Below the pieces are notes generated by a model. That model did no database searches and was not told where the DNA came from. It saw nothing but the letters and a program-made list of their open reading frames with translations. The position numbers and the translations under genes are program-made. This document shows, one piece after another, positions 1 to 11,992 of a stretch of 64,000 bases of DNA (its first letter is position 1; each line of letters begins with the position of its first letter). This DNA is from Acorus gramineus (lineage: Eukaryota > Streptophyta > Magnoliopsida > Acorales > Acoraceae): the NCBI GenBank assembly GCA_030737835.1, contig JAUJYN010000020.1, forward strand, positions 2,604,001 through 2,668,000, in the 5' to 3' direction.

Positions 1-2033
1 GGGTGGTGCCTCACCCAACTGCCCTCATCATCGAGCACGCAGGCACTTAGCATGTCCTCCAAGGTCTGAATCGTCCTCTTTGTCTGGCTGTCCATCGGCG
101 ATGAAACGCTATACTTAAATGGAGGCTCGCGCCAAAGCCTGCCAAGGCTGCGCCACAACCTCAAAGTAACCCTCGCGTCTCAACCTGTAATAGCGCCGAC
201 TGGAGTGCCATGAAGACGAACAATCGCGAAGGTGAAAACCCACGTCAAGGCGTCCAGAGACTCAATCAGTCAGATAGGGAGGGAAGCGCGGACTTAGTCA
301 GTCGGTCATTGATCACCTAGACGGCGTCGTGACCCGAACATGACATTAGCGAGTCCGCAACAATCCCTGATAACCCACTCCCACGTCCACTGAGGAATCT
401 CGATGGACTGACGCTTTCCACTCAATGATGATTCTCGAACTTTGCCTGAGGGCATGCCAACCTGGGGAAACAAGGTCACCCATATCGCCTTTTCATCGCA
501 CTACTAGCAATCTCAATGAAGACTACCCCAAAGTAGTCCACGGAAGCCCAATAAAACTTTTGAGATCCACGAAGGCATCCTACGCATTCGTCAACTCCGA
601 CGGCAGTACTTAAAACTCGTAGTGCCTGAAACGGTCACGAAAGGCCATCTACAGGATGTCCAACTCCGGGATCTCCAACTTGTGGTACCCTGGTGCGAAG
701 ATCGATCTAACAGAAGACACTCGCTCCCAGAGCTGGTCAAATAGATCATCAATTCACAGCAAGGGGGTAATTGATCTTCTACCTCCACGGGGAGATCAAA
801 ACAACACCACGAACAATTAAGTCCAAATTCTGCTCCTTGGGCATGGCTGGCGCTCATGATAACACTTACACGCTTGGTAAGCTGCTCAACCGCACTTAAT
901 CCACAAGACACGCAATAAGGGGTCGTCGGACCTCGACAATGCCTATGCGACGTCATCTATCTGATAAGGCGGTTGAGTCCCATCACGAACGTTAGCATCG
1001 CATCTCCTCATTTGCGACCAATGTGGGGCAAAATGCGACAGTATCCACAACTGTGCTTCACATGCCGCCACCGACAGGTCGCCCTATCATAACCATTTCA
1101 ACTCCAGCATCCTGCACTCAATGGGCAGATTCATCACGGGGAGTCCACGCTCTCGACATCATCCAGTAGCACTCTCCCGGTGTGGCCTCTACCTGGTAGC
1201 CTCCCAAGCCCACTATCTCTGCCATATGGGCGCACCAACAAGCATAGTATCTGGGAGCACCTCACAGGGCTCTGGCCTCAACCGGGCAGCTACAACGCAC
1301 AATGATATATCGAAGCGACTCCAGATGCCACTATGGAACCCTGTCCACAAGCAATCACCCACCAAGCTGTAATAGGACTCACCCAATCCCGATCGTATGC
1401 GTCACAACTCGCTACAGCACCTTCCAAGTGAGAGGAAAAATCCATCATCAATTTGATGCATCAAAGGTATTCCTTGACTGGGAAAAGAAACCTTGGGAGG
1501 GCACCATGAGGTCCCGATATAGGATATCCCAACAACCAAACAAGGAACACGGAGTACCCTAGCCCGGGTCTCAACGCTGACCCTGCAAGGCCCCTTATCC
1601 TGAGTAGGAAGGCTGGAAGAAGACATCATCCCTTAATGAACAATACACCATATCCTCGACACTTGAAACTGGCGCCGCACGTGAACTCAATGGTTAACAG
1701 CAATACCGATGCACGGGAAAGAAGCTCCATTATCGAGACGCAATCTATACCTTAGAAATTGCAACCAATTCATCACTATCATATTACTGGGCTGAAATCT
1801 CCTATCCAAGCCTTAATCCCACAACAAGAGATCCAACAACTGACCCTAACCAGTCGACCCAGTCGACAACTTAAGGGTGGGTCCAGGGGGTCACGTCCAC
1901 GTCAACGGATGCGAGGAGGCATGTCAGCAACCTAAGATAACTTCTAAAACAAGAGTACTCAGATGACAATCCTACGACTCATCATCTACATGACTAGACT
2001 TAGGCTCTGACAGGACCAGGCTCTGATACCAAC
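1..2033 (-). mobile_element. Internal domain of non-autonomous Ty3/gypsy element, copy 0 (cut by window edge)
   Basis: This is a copy of the internal domain seen complete at 9244-11992. Its 3' portion (integrase C-terminus and polypurine tract) lies outside the window. Read on the minus strand it begins with the PBS at 2031. A possible gag start follows at about 1922 (ATG, Met-Pro-Pro-Arg), a start common in plant gypsy gag. A broken stretch resembling the integrase core lies near 240-420, where a GHDAV...DRLTKSA-like peptide is interrupted by a stop. No frame stays open over gag-pol length, so it is non-coding. The LTR directly above it (2034-5620) acts as its 5' LTR. Confidence 0.75.
2011..2031 (-). 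other. Primer-binding site, initiator Met-tRNA type
   Basis: The minus strand reads TGGTATCAGAGCCTGG, the usual plant PBS complementary to the 3' end of initiator Met-tRNA. It lies next to the LTR terminus at 2034. The short T-rich spacer seen in the other copies is missing here. Confidence 0.85.
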
Positions 2034-5000
2034 TATCACGCCACAAGGCGGCCATCCCCGAGACGTGGCAATAATAAAATATCAGCTATCAATACCTGAG
2101 GTCAACAAAGACTCCAACAACAACACACAAAGTGGCAAAGCAAGGATAATGATAACTGACTGAAAAGCAGAAGCATAATATATAAACAATGTCTGTAAAC
2201 CAAAAACATTATTACAGACCCGAATACACAATCACTGTCCTGTGAGAGCCAAGTCTAGACCAAAGAAAATACAACCTGTGCCACATGCACGATTTACGAT
2301 ACATACAATGACTCTAGGACTGCTGACAGCCTTGCACTCACCACCCGTCGGAAGAACGCTCTACGCCCATAAGACCACGCCACAGGAAACCTCCAGCTCC
2401 ACGCCCAACACTGCCCGTGAAAAGAAACAGTATGCGAGGGGTGATACAAGCTCAGTGAGTGGCTGGAAACCAATCACCATACAACAGTTCAATACATAAG
2501 CACTTTCCTTTCAAGGAAAACATGGGTGGAAACCCATGGATAACAGGGTCACGCGGCAGCGCGACCAACCTCACCCTCACCCTCACTCCCGGAGGGAGAC
2601 TCTTGGGACTTTTGGGGAGAGACCATACCGTTGGTCGAGGAGACCTGGGATTACTGGTCTACACAACACTACTGGATCATCTACATCGAGTTAACCGCCC
2701 AACGATGTCTTTCAACATCGATTCAACACCGGACCCAACAACTATGGGAACGGACGAACAACGAATGGGTCACGCGGCGATGTGTCTTCACCTCATCCTC
2801 ACCCTCACCCCTTAGAGGTGACATAGGACTTTTGGAAGAGACTTAGACTGCTCTACACCCTTGGTCCACCGGTAGCCCTTTCCCCCGCGTAGCCTCTACC
2901 TGGTATACTCCCACGATCAGTACGCTTCCGAACACGTCGGTGGTACCTACGGATGGGAGCCCTCTGTCAGGACAGCTTTAACACTGGGGAGTTCCTACAT
3001 CGGATCCAACGAAGGGGAGAACGATTCCACGCTCGCAATATCATTCGTTAACCCTCTCCCGGGTAGCCTCTACCTGGTATACTCCCACGATCAGTACGCT
3101 CCCGATGCATCGGTGGTACCTACGGATGGGAGCCCTCTGTCAGGACAGCTACAACCCGGGCCTCTTCAACACGGACGACATTGGGAGTAAACATTCCATG
3201 TTCGCAAAGCGAACCCAATGGAAAACAACTACTCTCGATAATCACTTATCAAGATATCGAATACTATTGTACTCCCACACCGTTGCATCGCTCAGACACA
3301 AAGGGGTTGCCTCTGCTCTCACATAGAAATAATCCCATAAGCTAATGAATTCTCCTGAATTCCAAACGAGTGCATCGCTCGGATGCACGGGGCGATTACA
3401 TCGCTAGCGCTCTAACTAATAAGGTACAACCCAACAGCGGGTCATACCCACGCCTATTTCAGATAGGCCTAATTAGTTTTAACATGCGCATAATATTTTA
3501 GAGGAGAATTTAATCTTAGTTGTGTGCATGAACCATATGCACGATCACATATCAATTAATCATAGGGATACTCCCTAATCATATATTTACATCATAATAA
3601 ATCATACAACATGCATACATGGTCATTAATCACATAAACATACAAAATATACTCTAATATCCGTTGGATATCGCCAACTTAAAAGAAAGGGTCAAGCGCG
3701 ATCTCGCGCACTAATAGGTGCATGCCAATATTTCAAACGAACCTGAGTCGAGTAGGAAATCGCCTCTACTTACTCACTTCGTTTAGAGGGAGAGGGCAAG
3801 AGAGATCATTATCTCATGAAGCTGGTCATAGCTTTGCCCCATTAGCATGGGCGCAATAGCTACACCACGCCCTCGAGTCTTATCGCAAGGGAATATTAGG
3901 CAGGTGCCCGTTATTAACCCAGACTTAATCATACTGTATATTCCCATTAATATGGTGGGAGTAATATTACAATACTACCTAAGACATGCCATATTCTATA
4001 CATCCATACACATTTACAACATACATGCCCATACTAGAGGGGCTCATGCAACACAATCATTCATACATGAATACAATACATGTATATAAGCCTAGCATGC
4101 AAGATATCTACATATTATAGCTTAAGCATGGCCATACTACTTATCTACACAAGTAGTATAGCTAGGGGGCCCCATCGATGCACGACGCGCGACTACGCGC
4201 GTCGAGCGCATCCCGAGAGGGGGGGGATTGGATCGAACCACTCACCATACAACCCGGGACCTCGCGCATCCCATCCAACGAGATCTGCAAGGTAGGGGCA
4301 TCAAATTTGGTGAGTAACATCACAATTTAGCACTTATAAATCAATAGAAATACCAAAGACTTAGACATGCACGCATACGGGCTCGCACGCATGCGAGCAC
4401 GTGCGTACGCACGCATGCCCGGGTGCCCCAGCACCTACCCGAGACCCTGGGCAGCCCCGCGCATGCCCCAGCACGCGCACGCACGCGCACGCGCGCACTG
4501 GTGCCCAGCCGCGCGCCCAGGCACATGCCCAGACGCATGCCCCGCGCGCTCGCGCGCGCCCGCGCGCACTCCCCGCGAGCACCCCCGCTCGCGCCAGCGC
4601 CCGCGCGCACCCGCGAGCCCACTCCGTGTTCTCGCGCGCATGCGCCCGCGCGCATCTGTGCGCCAGCCTTCCCTAACCTCTTTTTAACCCCTTTTAACCC
4701 CTCCTCCACACTTCTCACTCACCCTAAACCAATTACCTAGCATGCATGACTTCCCCACAACCCCCTAAGCCATGAAAACCAAGAAAAGAAGGGGAAGGGC
4801 TCACCTTGGGAGGGGGAATGAAAGGGGGAGATTCGGGGGCCCTCGATGCACCCGCGACCACCTCAACCACCACCACCACTACCACCACCTCCACAGCCCT
4901 CCCTCAGCCTCCATTGGCTGCAAATCAGGGTGGGGAAAAGATATGAGTGGGTGCTTGAGGGAGAGGAGATCAACAACTACAACACATGCACAAACACTCA

Positions 5001-5620
5001 CCATCACTTCCTCCTCCACCTTCTCCTTCTCTTTGAGGAAATAACACAAACACTTGGGGGATGTGTGTGAAAGAGAGAAAGAGAGCCCAAGATGGTAGAC
5101 GTGGGGAGTGAGAGGGAGAGAGATATTTTGGCCAAATAAATATCTAAAGGAGGGATACAAATGACCAATTCATCCCTAACTAGAAATTCTGTACATGCTT
5201 CACTATAACAGCCATAACTTCCTCAATATAGCTCCGAATTGCACAATTCAAAATCCGTTGGAAAGCCAAGAAGATTATCTACAACTTTCATGTTTATGCC
5301 AAGATCAAATAATCTCTCCAGCTATTCCAAAATGTGAGCTAAACATTGAACAGGGCTGCTGCCAGAATTTTTCATCCCCGGGGTATACTTGGAAAAATAC
5401 CCATAACTTTTACTACATGAATCCAGTTGATCTAATTCCACTTTTGTATGAAAGCTAACTCAAAACTGAGCATCTCATAATAAAATCATATTTAAACCTC
5501 TTCATCTTGGATTTTAACAAAATTAAATCCAAATACCAATTTGGAAATACATAACTTCTAGGAGAAAAATTATGTAGCCAAATTTTCAATCAGAGCGCTC
5601 CAAATGACACAGGCATAACA
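2034..5620 (-). mobile_element. LTR family A, copy 1 (GC-rich intron type)
   Basis: A 3587-bp LTR on the minus strand. It starts TGTTATGCCTGTGTC at 5620 and ends in the conserved GC-rich hairpin next to the PBS (terminal TGACA changed to TGATA). Predicted splice signals are intron 1 at 4918-5001 (donor GTGAGTG, acceptor TTTGCAG) and intron 2 at 4285-4804 (donor AAG/GTGAGC, acceptor CCTTGCAG). The intron 3 acceptor near 2412 is mutated from CAG to CAC. Intron 2 contains the alternating CG/CA block at about 4366-4670. The LTR serves as 5' LTR of the internal domain at 1-2033. It has no credible protein-coding gene. Confidence 0.8.
4366..4670. repeat. Alternating purine-pyrimidine GC-rich block
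   Basis: A run rich in CACG, CGCG and GCGCA steps inside predicted intron 2 of LTR A-1. Such sequence favours Z-DNA. It contains almost no stop codons in any frame, so it throws up spurious Arg/Ala/His-rich reading frames on both strands. Equivalent blocks are at about 7915-8224, 14440-14755, 17750-18150, 28495-29060, 35866-36425, 38810-39062 plus 42053-42390, 40640-41300 and 46735-47110. Confidence 0.8.
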
Positions 5621-6382
5621 TAGATGATCCAGTAGTTTTGTGTAGACAAGTAATTCCGGGTCTCGTCGACCAACGGTATGGTCTCTCCCCAAGAGATCCA
5701 AGAGTCTCCCTCCGGGAGTGAGGGTGAGGTTGGTGATCCAGTAGTGTTGTGTGGACCAGTAATCCCAGGTCTCCTCAACCAACGGTATGGTCTCTCCCCA
5801 AAAGACCCAAGAGTCTTCCTCTGGGAGTGAGGGGGAGGGTGAGGTTGGTCGCGCCGCCGCGCGACCCTGTTATGCATTGGGTTTCTACCCATGTTTTACC
5901 TTAAAAGGAAATTGTGTTAGCATTGAACTGTTGTATGGTGATTGGTTTCCAGCCACTCACTGAGCTTGTAGCTCACCCCTCGCATACTGTTTCTTTTCAG
6001 GGGCAGTGTTGGGCGTGGAGCGGGAGCTTTCCTGTGGCGTGGTTTTATGGGCGTGGAGCGTTCTTCTGGCGGATGGCGAGTGCGAGGCTGTCAGCAGTCC
6101 TAGTGTCATTTTATGTATTGTAAATCGTGCATGTGGCACAGGTTGTATTTTATTTGGTCTAGACTTGGCTCTCACAGGACAGTGATTGTGTATTCGAGTC
6201 TGTAATAATGTTTTTTGTTTACAGATATTGTTTATATATTATGCTTCCGCTTTTCAGTCAGTTATCATTATCCTTGCTTTGCCACCTTGTGTGTTGTTGT
6301 TGGAGTCTTTATTGCCTCAGGTATTGATAAATGATATTACATTATTGTCACGTCTCGGGGACGGCAGCCCTGCGGCGTGACA
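5621..6382 (+). mobile_element. 3' end fragment of a plus-strand family A LTR
   Basis: The last 762 bp of a family A LTR in the orientation opposite to its neighbours. It carries part of intron 3, an intron 3 acceptor (CTTTTCAG) near 6000, exon 4 and the LTR terminus GCGTGACA. The next five bases are GCTCT, the target duplication also found just before the plus-strand LTR at 31130. The left edge at 5620/5621 is an abrupt join to the end of LTR A-1, which implies a deletion. Confidence 0.7.
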
Positions 6383-6510
6383 GCTCTGGCCTCAACCGGG
6401 CAGCTACAACGCACAATGATATATCAAAGCAACTCCAGATGCCACTATGGAACCCGGTCCACAAGCAATCGCCCACCAAGCTACAATAGGATGCACCCAA
6501 TCCCAATCGT
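6383..6510 (-). mobile_element. Small remnant of the internal domain
   Basis: About 128 bp matching 1265-1390 and 11224-11345 of the internal domain, starting GCTCTGGCCTCAACC. It is joined at about 6510 to LTR sequence that lacks its first ~150 bp. It is the remainder of a fifth internal domain that carried a plus-strand LTR insertion. Confidence 0.7.
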
Positions 6511-9243
6511 ACGCATAACATATAAACAATGTCTGTAAACCAAAAACATTATTACAGACTCGAATACACAATCACTGTCCTGTGAGAGCCAAGTCTAGAT
6601 CAAAGAAAATACAACCTGTGCCACATGCACGATTTACAATACATACAATGACTCTAGGACTGCTGACAGCCTCGCACTCGCCACCCACCGGAAGAACGCT
6701 CCACGCCCATAAGACCACGCCACAGGAAAGCTCCAGCTCCACGCCCAACACTGCCCCTTAAAAGAAACAGTATGCGAGGGGTGAGCTACAAGATCAGTGA
6801 GTGGCTGGAAACCGATCGCCATACATCAGTTCAATACATAAACAATTCCCTTTCAAGGTAAACATGGTGGAAACCCATGGATAACTGGGTCACGCGGCGG
6901 CGCGACCAACCTCACCCTCACCCTCACTCCTGGAGGGAGACTCTTGGGACTTTTGGAGAGAGACCATACCGTTGGTCGAGGAGACCCGGGATTACTGGTC
7001 CACACAACACTACTGGATCACCAACCTCACCCTCACCCTCACTCCTGGAGGGAGACTCTTGGGACTTTTGGAGAGAGACCATACCGTTGGTCGAGGAGAC
7101 CCGGGATTACTGGTCCACACAACACTACTGGATCACCAACCTCACCCTCACCCTCACTCCCGGAGGAAGACTCTTGGGACTTTTGGGGAGAGACCATACC
7201 GTTGGTCGAGGAGACCCGGGATTACTGGTCTACGCAACACTACTGGATCATCTACATCGAGGTAACTACCCAACGATGTCTTTGAACATTGATACGAGAC
7301 CGGACCCAACAACTATGGGAACGGACGAACAACGAATGGGTCACGAGGTGACATGTCTTCACCTCATCCTCACCCTCACTCCCAGAGGGAGACTCTTGGG
7401 ACTTTTGGAAGAGACTTAAACTGCTCTACACCCTTGGTCCACCGGTAGCCCTTTCCCCCGCGTAGCCTCTACCTGGTATACTCCCACGATCAGTACCTTC
7501 CGAACGCATCGGTGGTACCTACGGATGGGAGCCCTCTGTCAGGACAGCTTTCCCAACGCCGGGGAGTTCCTACATCAGATCCAACGAAGGGGAGAACAAT
7601 TCCACGCTCGCAATATCATTCGTTAGCCCTCTCCCGGATGGTACACTCCCACGATCAATACGCTCCCGAACACATCGGTGGTACCTACAGATGGGAGTCC
7701 TCTGTCAGGACATCTACAACCCGGGCCTCTTCAACACAGACGACATTGGGAGTAAACATTCCATGTTCGCAAGCGAACCCATGTCGAGCGCATCCCGAGA
7801 GGGGGGGGATTGGATCGAACCACTCACCATACAACCCGGGACCTCGCGCATCCCATTCGACGAGATCTGCAAGGTAAGGGCATCAAATTTGGTGAGTAAA
7901 TGCCAAAGACTTAGACATGCACGCATACAGGCTCGCACGCATGCAAGCACGCGCGTACGCACGCATGCCCGAGTGCCCCAGCACCTACCCGAGACCCTGG
8001 GCAGCCCCACGCATGCCCCAGCACGTGCACGCACGCGCACGCACGCGCGCGCGCGCACTGACGCCCAGACCCGCGCCTAGAGGCATGCCCAGACGCATGC
8101 CCCGCGCGCGCGCACCCTCGCTCGCGCCAGCGCCCGCGCGCACCCGCGCGCCCACTCCGCGCGCTCGCGCGCACGCGCGTCTACGCGCCCGCCAGCGCCC
8201 TTCTGCGTTCACGCCTGCGCGCGCTTAGCCAATCTTAACCCCTTTTTAACCCTTCCCAACCCCTCACACACACTCTAACCCATCTACCTAGCATGCATGA
8301 CCTCCCCAACCATCCCAACAGCCCTAAAAATCAAGAAGAAGGGGAAGAGGACTTACCAAAAGAGGGAAAGGGAAAGGGGGAGATGCGGGGTTCTCGACGC
8401 GCCCACGGCCACCTCAACCACCACCACCACCACGCCTCCTCTTCAGCCTCTCACCAGCCCTCTTTGGCTGCAAATCAGGGGGGGGGGATGGTCATGAAAA
8501 GGTGCTTGAGAGAGGGGAAACAATAACAACAACAACACCTACACAAACCTTTCTCTTCCTCCTTCACCTTCTCCTTCTCTTCTCTTTGAGGAAATAACAC
8601 AAACACATGGGGGGAGTGAAAAGAGAGAAAGAGAGACCCAAAGAATCCCACGTGGGGAGTGGGAGGGAGAGAGAGAGAGAGATATTTTTTTTGGGCAAAT
8701 AAATATCCAAAAGAGGGATACAAATGACCAATTCGTCCCTGACTAGAAATTCTGTACATGCTTCACTAGAACAGCCATAACTTCCTCAATATAGCTCCGA
8801 ATTGCACAATTCAAAGTCCACTGGAAAGCCAAGAAGATTATCTACAACTTTTATGTTTATGCAAAGATCCAATAATCTTCTCCAGCTATTCTGAAATGAG
8901 AGCTAAACATTGAACAGGGCTGCTGCCAGAATTTTTCATCCCCGGGGTATACTTGGAAAAATACCCATAACTTTTACTACATGAATCCAGTTGATCGAAT
9001 TCCACTTTTGTACGAAAGCTAACTCAAAACTGAGTATCTCATGATAAAATCATATTTAAACCTCTTCATCTTGGATTTTAATAAAATTAAATCTAAATAC
9101 CAAATCGGAAATACATAACTTCTAGGAGAAAATTTTGTAACTTAATTTTCAATCAGAGCGCTCCAACTCCTGCAGGTGGCTAAAAGCCAAAATTTTAGCG
9201 ACTCCGATCGAAAAATAAGGCTCCAAATGACACAGGCATAACA
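6511..9243 (-). mobile_element. LTR family A, copy 2 (rearranged)
   Basis: A family A LTR of 2733 bp, shorter than its ~3.8-kb relatives because it lacks the PBS-proximal ~150 bp and has an internal deletion near 7784 that joins intron 3 sequence to the exon 3 flank. Predicted intron 2 is 7867-8356 (donor TTTTG/GTAAGT, acceptor TTGCAG) with a GC block at about 7915-8224. Its start (TGTTATGCC on the minus strand, at 9243) lies directly beside a polypurine tract, so it is the 3' LTR of the internal domain at 9244-11992. Positions 8290-9243 are nearly identical to 14816-15777. Confidence 0.8.
6906..7250 (-). repeat. 115-bp tandem repeat, three copies, inside LTR intron 3
   Basis: Units start at 6906, 7021 and 7136 with CCAACCTCACCCTCACC and end with a GGATCA-type flank. 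The matching site in LTR A-3 has two units (12526 and 12641). Other LTRs have one or two, so copy number varies between LTRs. Confidence 0.85.
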
Positions 9244-9254
9244 TTCTTCCCCCC
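9244..9254 (-). other. Polypurine tract
   Basis: The minus strand reads GGGGGGAAGAA immediately before the LTR start TGTTATGCC. This is the plus-strand primer site of an LTR retrotransposon. The preceding motif, read as AAATTTCGAGGACTAAATTT on the minus strand, is typical of the pol-PPT junction of plant Ty3/gypsy elements. Confidence 0.85.
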
Positions 9255-9381
9255 TTAGGAAATTTAGTCCTCGAAATTTAAGGAAACCCAAAAGGAAGAC
9301 CGAATATAGCAAGTATCATGCATAGACCTTTTTGTTCCCAAGTGGTCTATGCACCAGACTGGCGCTACCGACACACTGCAA

Positions 9382-10380
9382 TCAACGGAACGGTCTTAGC
9401 GTGGATCCCTTCTCATGTTGGTCCTTGACCTCGATCCACTGCTCCACGAACGACAAATCTAGCTCGAGGATGAGACGGTCGAACGGAGTGACATGAGCAG
9501 GATCTTGGACATAACGCCTCGGCCATGAGACAAGGACGACGTCGTGGGCATGAGCCAGCTGTGGGGGAAAGGCTACATGACAAGCCACCTCCCCAATCCA
9601 CTCAATAACGAGAAACAGTCCCATTAAAGAGCCAACTCAGCTTGCCCTGAACGTCGAAACATAGGATGCCCTTAAACTGGGACACCTTCACGAAAACATG
9701 GTCGCCAAACCCAAAGGTAAGCATCCTGGCGACGATGACCTGCGTAGTCCTTTTGTCAGTTCTGGGAGGTGCGGATGCACACATGAACCAACCTGGCCAC
9801 TGCAAGGTCAAATAAATAATTTGTGGCCCCTCCAACTGGCGCTCCTCAACCGTCCCAACACAAGGGAGGTATAAAACTGCGCCTGTAGAGTGCCTTTCAC
9901 AGTACCATCAGGATGCTCGAATGGCAGTCGTCTTGCAGGCATACCCCAACAAATGGGTGATGCCTCACCCAATTGACCTCATCATCAAGCACGTAGGCAC
10001 TTAGCATGTCCTCCAAGGTCTGAATCGTCCTCTTTGTCTGGCTGTCCATCGGCGATGAAACGCTATACTTAAATGGAGGCTCGCGCCAAAGCCTGCCAAG
10101 GCTGCGCCACAACCTCAAAGTAACCCTCGCGTCTCAACCGAAAATAGCGCCGACCGGAGTGCCATGAAGACGAACAATCGCGAAGGTGAAAACCCACGTC
10201 AAGGCGTCCAGAGACTCAATCAGTCGGATTAGGGAGGGAAGCGCGGACTTAGTCAGTCGGTCATTGATCACCTAGACGGCGTCGTGACCCGAACGTGACA
10301 TTAGCGAGTCCGCAACAATCCCCGATAACCCACTCCCACGTCCGCTGAGGAATCTCCATGGACTGACGCTTTCCAACGCG
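9382..10380 (-). pseudogene. Decayed Ty3/gypsy integrase (core end and C-terminal domain)
   Basis: In pieces from different frames on the minus strand I recognise integrase features. Near 10330-10290 there is a DRLTKSA-like peptide from the catalytic core. At about 10000-10050 RTIQTLEDML follows a degenerate HPQTDGQ-like site that reads SPMDSQTK. At 9620-9720 FGDHVFVKVSQFKG and GKLS mark the C-terminal domain. At 9400-9600 IGEVACHVAFPPQLAHAHDV and RYVQDPAHV correspond to the conserved GDVAY...LPPQL...VHDVFHVS...YVPDPSHV region of chromovirus-like (Tekay/Del) elements. Frameshifts and stops separate these pieces, so no enzyme is made. The clade is my inference from these motifs. Confidence 0.75.
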
Positions 10381-11966
10381 ATGATGATGATTCTCGAACT
10401 TTGCCTGAGGGCATGCCAACCTGGGGAAACAAGGTCACCCACATCACCTTTTCATCACACCACAGCAATCTCAATGAAGACTACCCCAAAGTAGTCCACG
10501 GAAGCCCAATAAACTTTTGAGATCCACGAAGGCATCTGGCGCATTCGTCAACCCCGACAGCAGTACTTAAAACTCGTAGTGCCTGAACGGTCACGAAAGG
10601 CCATCTACGGGATGTCTAACTCCCAGATCTCTGACTTGTGGTACCCTTGTGCGAAGATCGATCTAAGAGAAGACACTGGCTCCCAGAGCTGGTCAAACAG
10701 ATCATCGATTCACGGCAAGGGTAATTGATCTTCTACCTCCACGGGGAGATCAAAACAACACCACGAACAATTAAGTCCAGATTCTACTCCTCGAGCATGG
10801 CTAGCACTCATGATGACACTTACAGGCTTGGTAAGCCGCTCAACCGCACTTAATCCACAAGACAGCAATAAGGGGGTCGTCAAACCTCGACAATGCCTGT
10901 GCGACGTCATCTATCTGATAAGGCGGTTGAGTCCCATCACGAACGTTAGCATCGCGTCTCCTTATTTGTGACCAATGTGGGGCAAAACGCGACAGTATCC
11001 ACAACTGTGCTTCACATGCCGCCACCGACAGGTCGCCCTATCATAACCATTGGAACTCCAGCATCCTGCACTCCATGGGCAGATTCATCACGGGGAGTCC
11101 ACGCTCTCGACATCATCCAGTAGCACTCTCCCGGTGTGGCCTCTACCTGGTAGCCTCCCAAGCCTACTATCTCTGCCATATGGGCGCACCAGCAAGCGTA
11201 GTATCTGGAAGCACCACACAGGGCTCTGGCCTAAACCGGGCAGCTACAACGCACAATGATATATCGAAGCGACTCCAGATGCCACTATGGAACCCTGTCC
11301 ACAAGCGATCGCCCACCAAGCTGCAATAGGACGCACCCAATCCCGATCGTATGCATCACCACTCGCTACAGCACCTTCCAACTAAGAGGAATAAAAATCC
11401 ATCATCAATCTGATGCTTCAGAGGTATTCCCTGACTGGGAAAAGAAACCTTGGGAGGGCACCATGAGGTCCCGATATAAGATATCCCGACAACCAAACAA
11501 GGAACACGGAGTACCCTAGCCCGGGTCTCAATGATGACCCCGCAAGGCCCCTTAATCCTGAGTAGGAAGGCTGGAAGAAGACATCACCCCTTAATGAGCA
11601 ATATGCCACATCCTCAAAACTTGAAACTGGAGCTACACGCGAACTCCATGGTTACCAGCAATACCGATGCACGGGAAAGAAGCTCCATTTTCGAGACGGA
11701 ATCCATACCTTAGAAATTGCAACCAATTCATCACTATCATACTACTGGCTGGAATCTCCTACCCAAGCCTTAATCCACAACAAGGGATCCAACAACTGAC
11801 CCTAATCAGTCGACCCAGTCAACAAGTTAAGGGTGGGTCCAGGGGGTCACGTCCACATCCACGGATGCAAGGAGGCATGTCAGCAACCTAAGATAAACTT
11901 CTAAAACAAGAGTACTCAGATGACAATCCTACGACTCATCATCTACACAACTAGACTTCGCTCTGA

Positions 11967-11987
11967 CAGGACCAGGCTCTGATACCA
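11967..11987 (-). other. Primer-binding site, initiator Met-tRNA type
   Basis: The minus strand reads TGGTATCAGAGCCTGGTCC, five bases from the LTR terminus at 11993. Confidence 0.9.
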
Positions 11988-11992
11988 ACTTT

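Larger units (their letters stand above)
9244..11992 (-). mobile_element. Complete internal domain of the non-autonomous Ty3/gypsy (LARD-like) element
   Basis: This is the only internal domain in the window with both ends: PBS at 11967-11987 and polypurine tract at 9244-9254. It is 2.75 kb, against roughly 4.5 kb or more for an autonomous gag-pol region. On the minus strand it holds a leader, a probable gag start (ATG near 11880, Met-Pro-Pro-Cys), a stretch of decayed gag-like sequence and a decayed integrase. I found no reverse transcriptase or RNase H. Its flanking LTRs (11993-15777 and 6511-9243) make it one element. It would depend on proteins from an autonomous relative. Confidence 0.75.

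Noticed and set aside
2565..2600. CACCCTCACCCTCAC runs resembling interstitial telomere repeats
   Set aside because: The unit is not the plant telomere heptamer (CCCTAAA), and the runs are part of the 115-bp LTR repeat.
6906..7250. Regular repeats as a CRISPR array
   Set aside because: The 115-bp units are contiguous, without unique spacers, and the DNA is eukaryotic LTR sequence.
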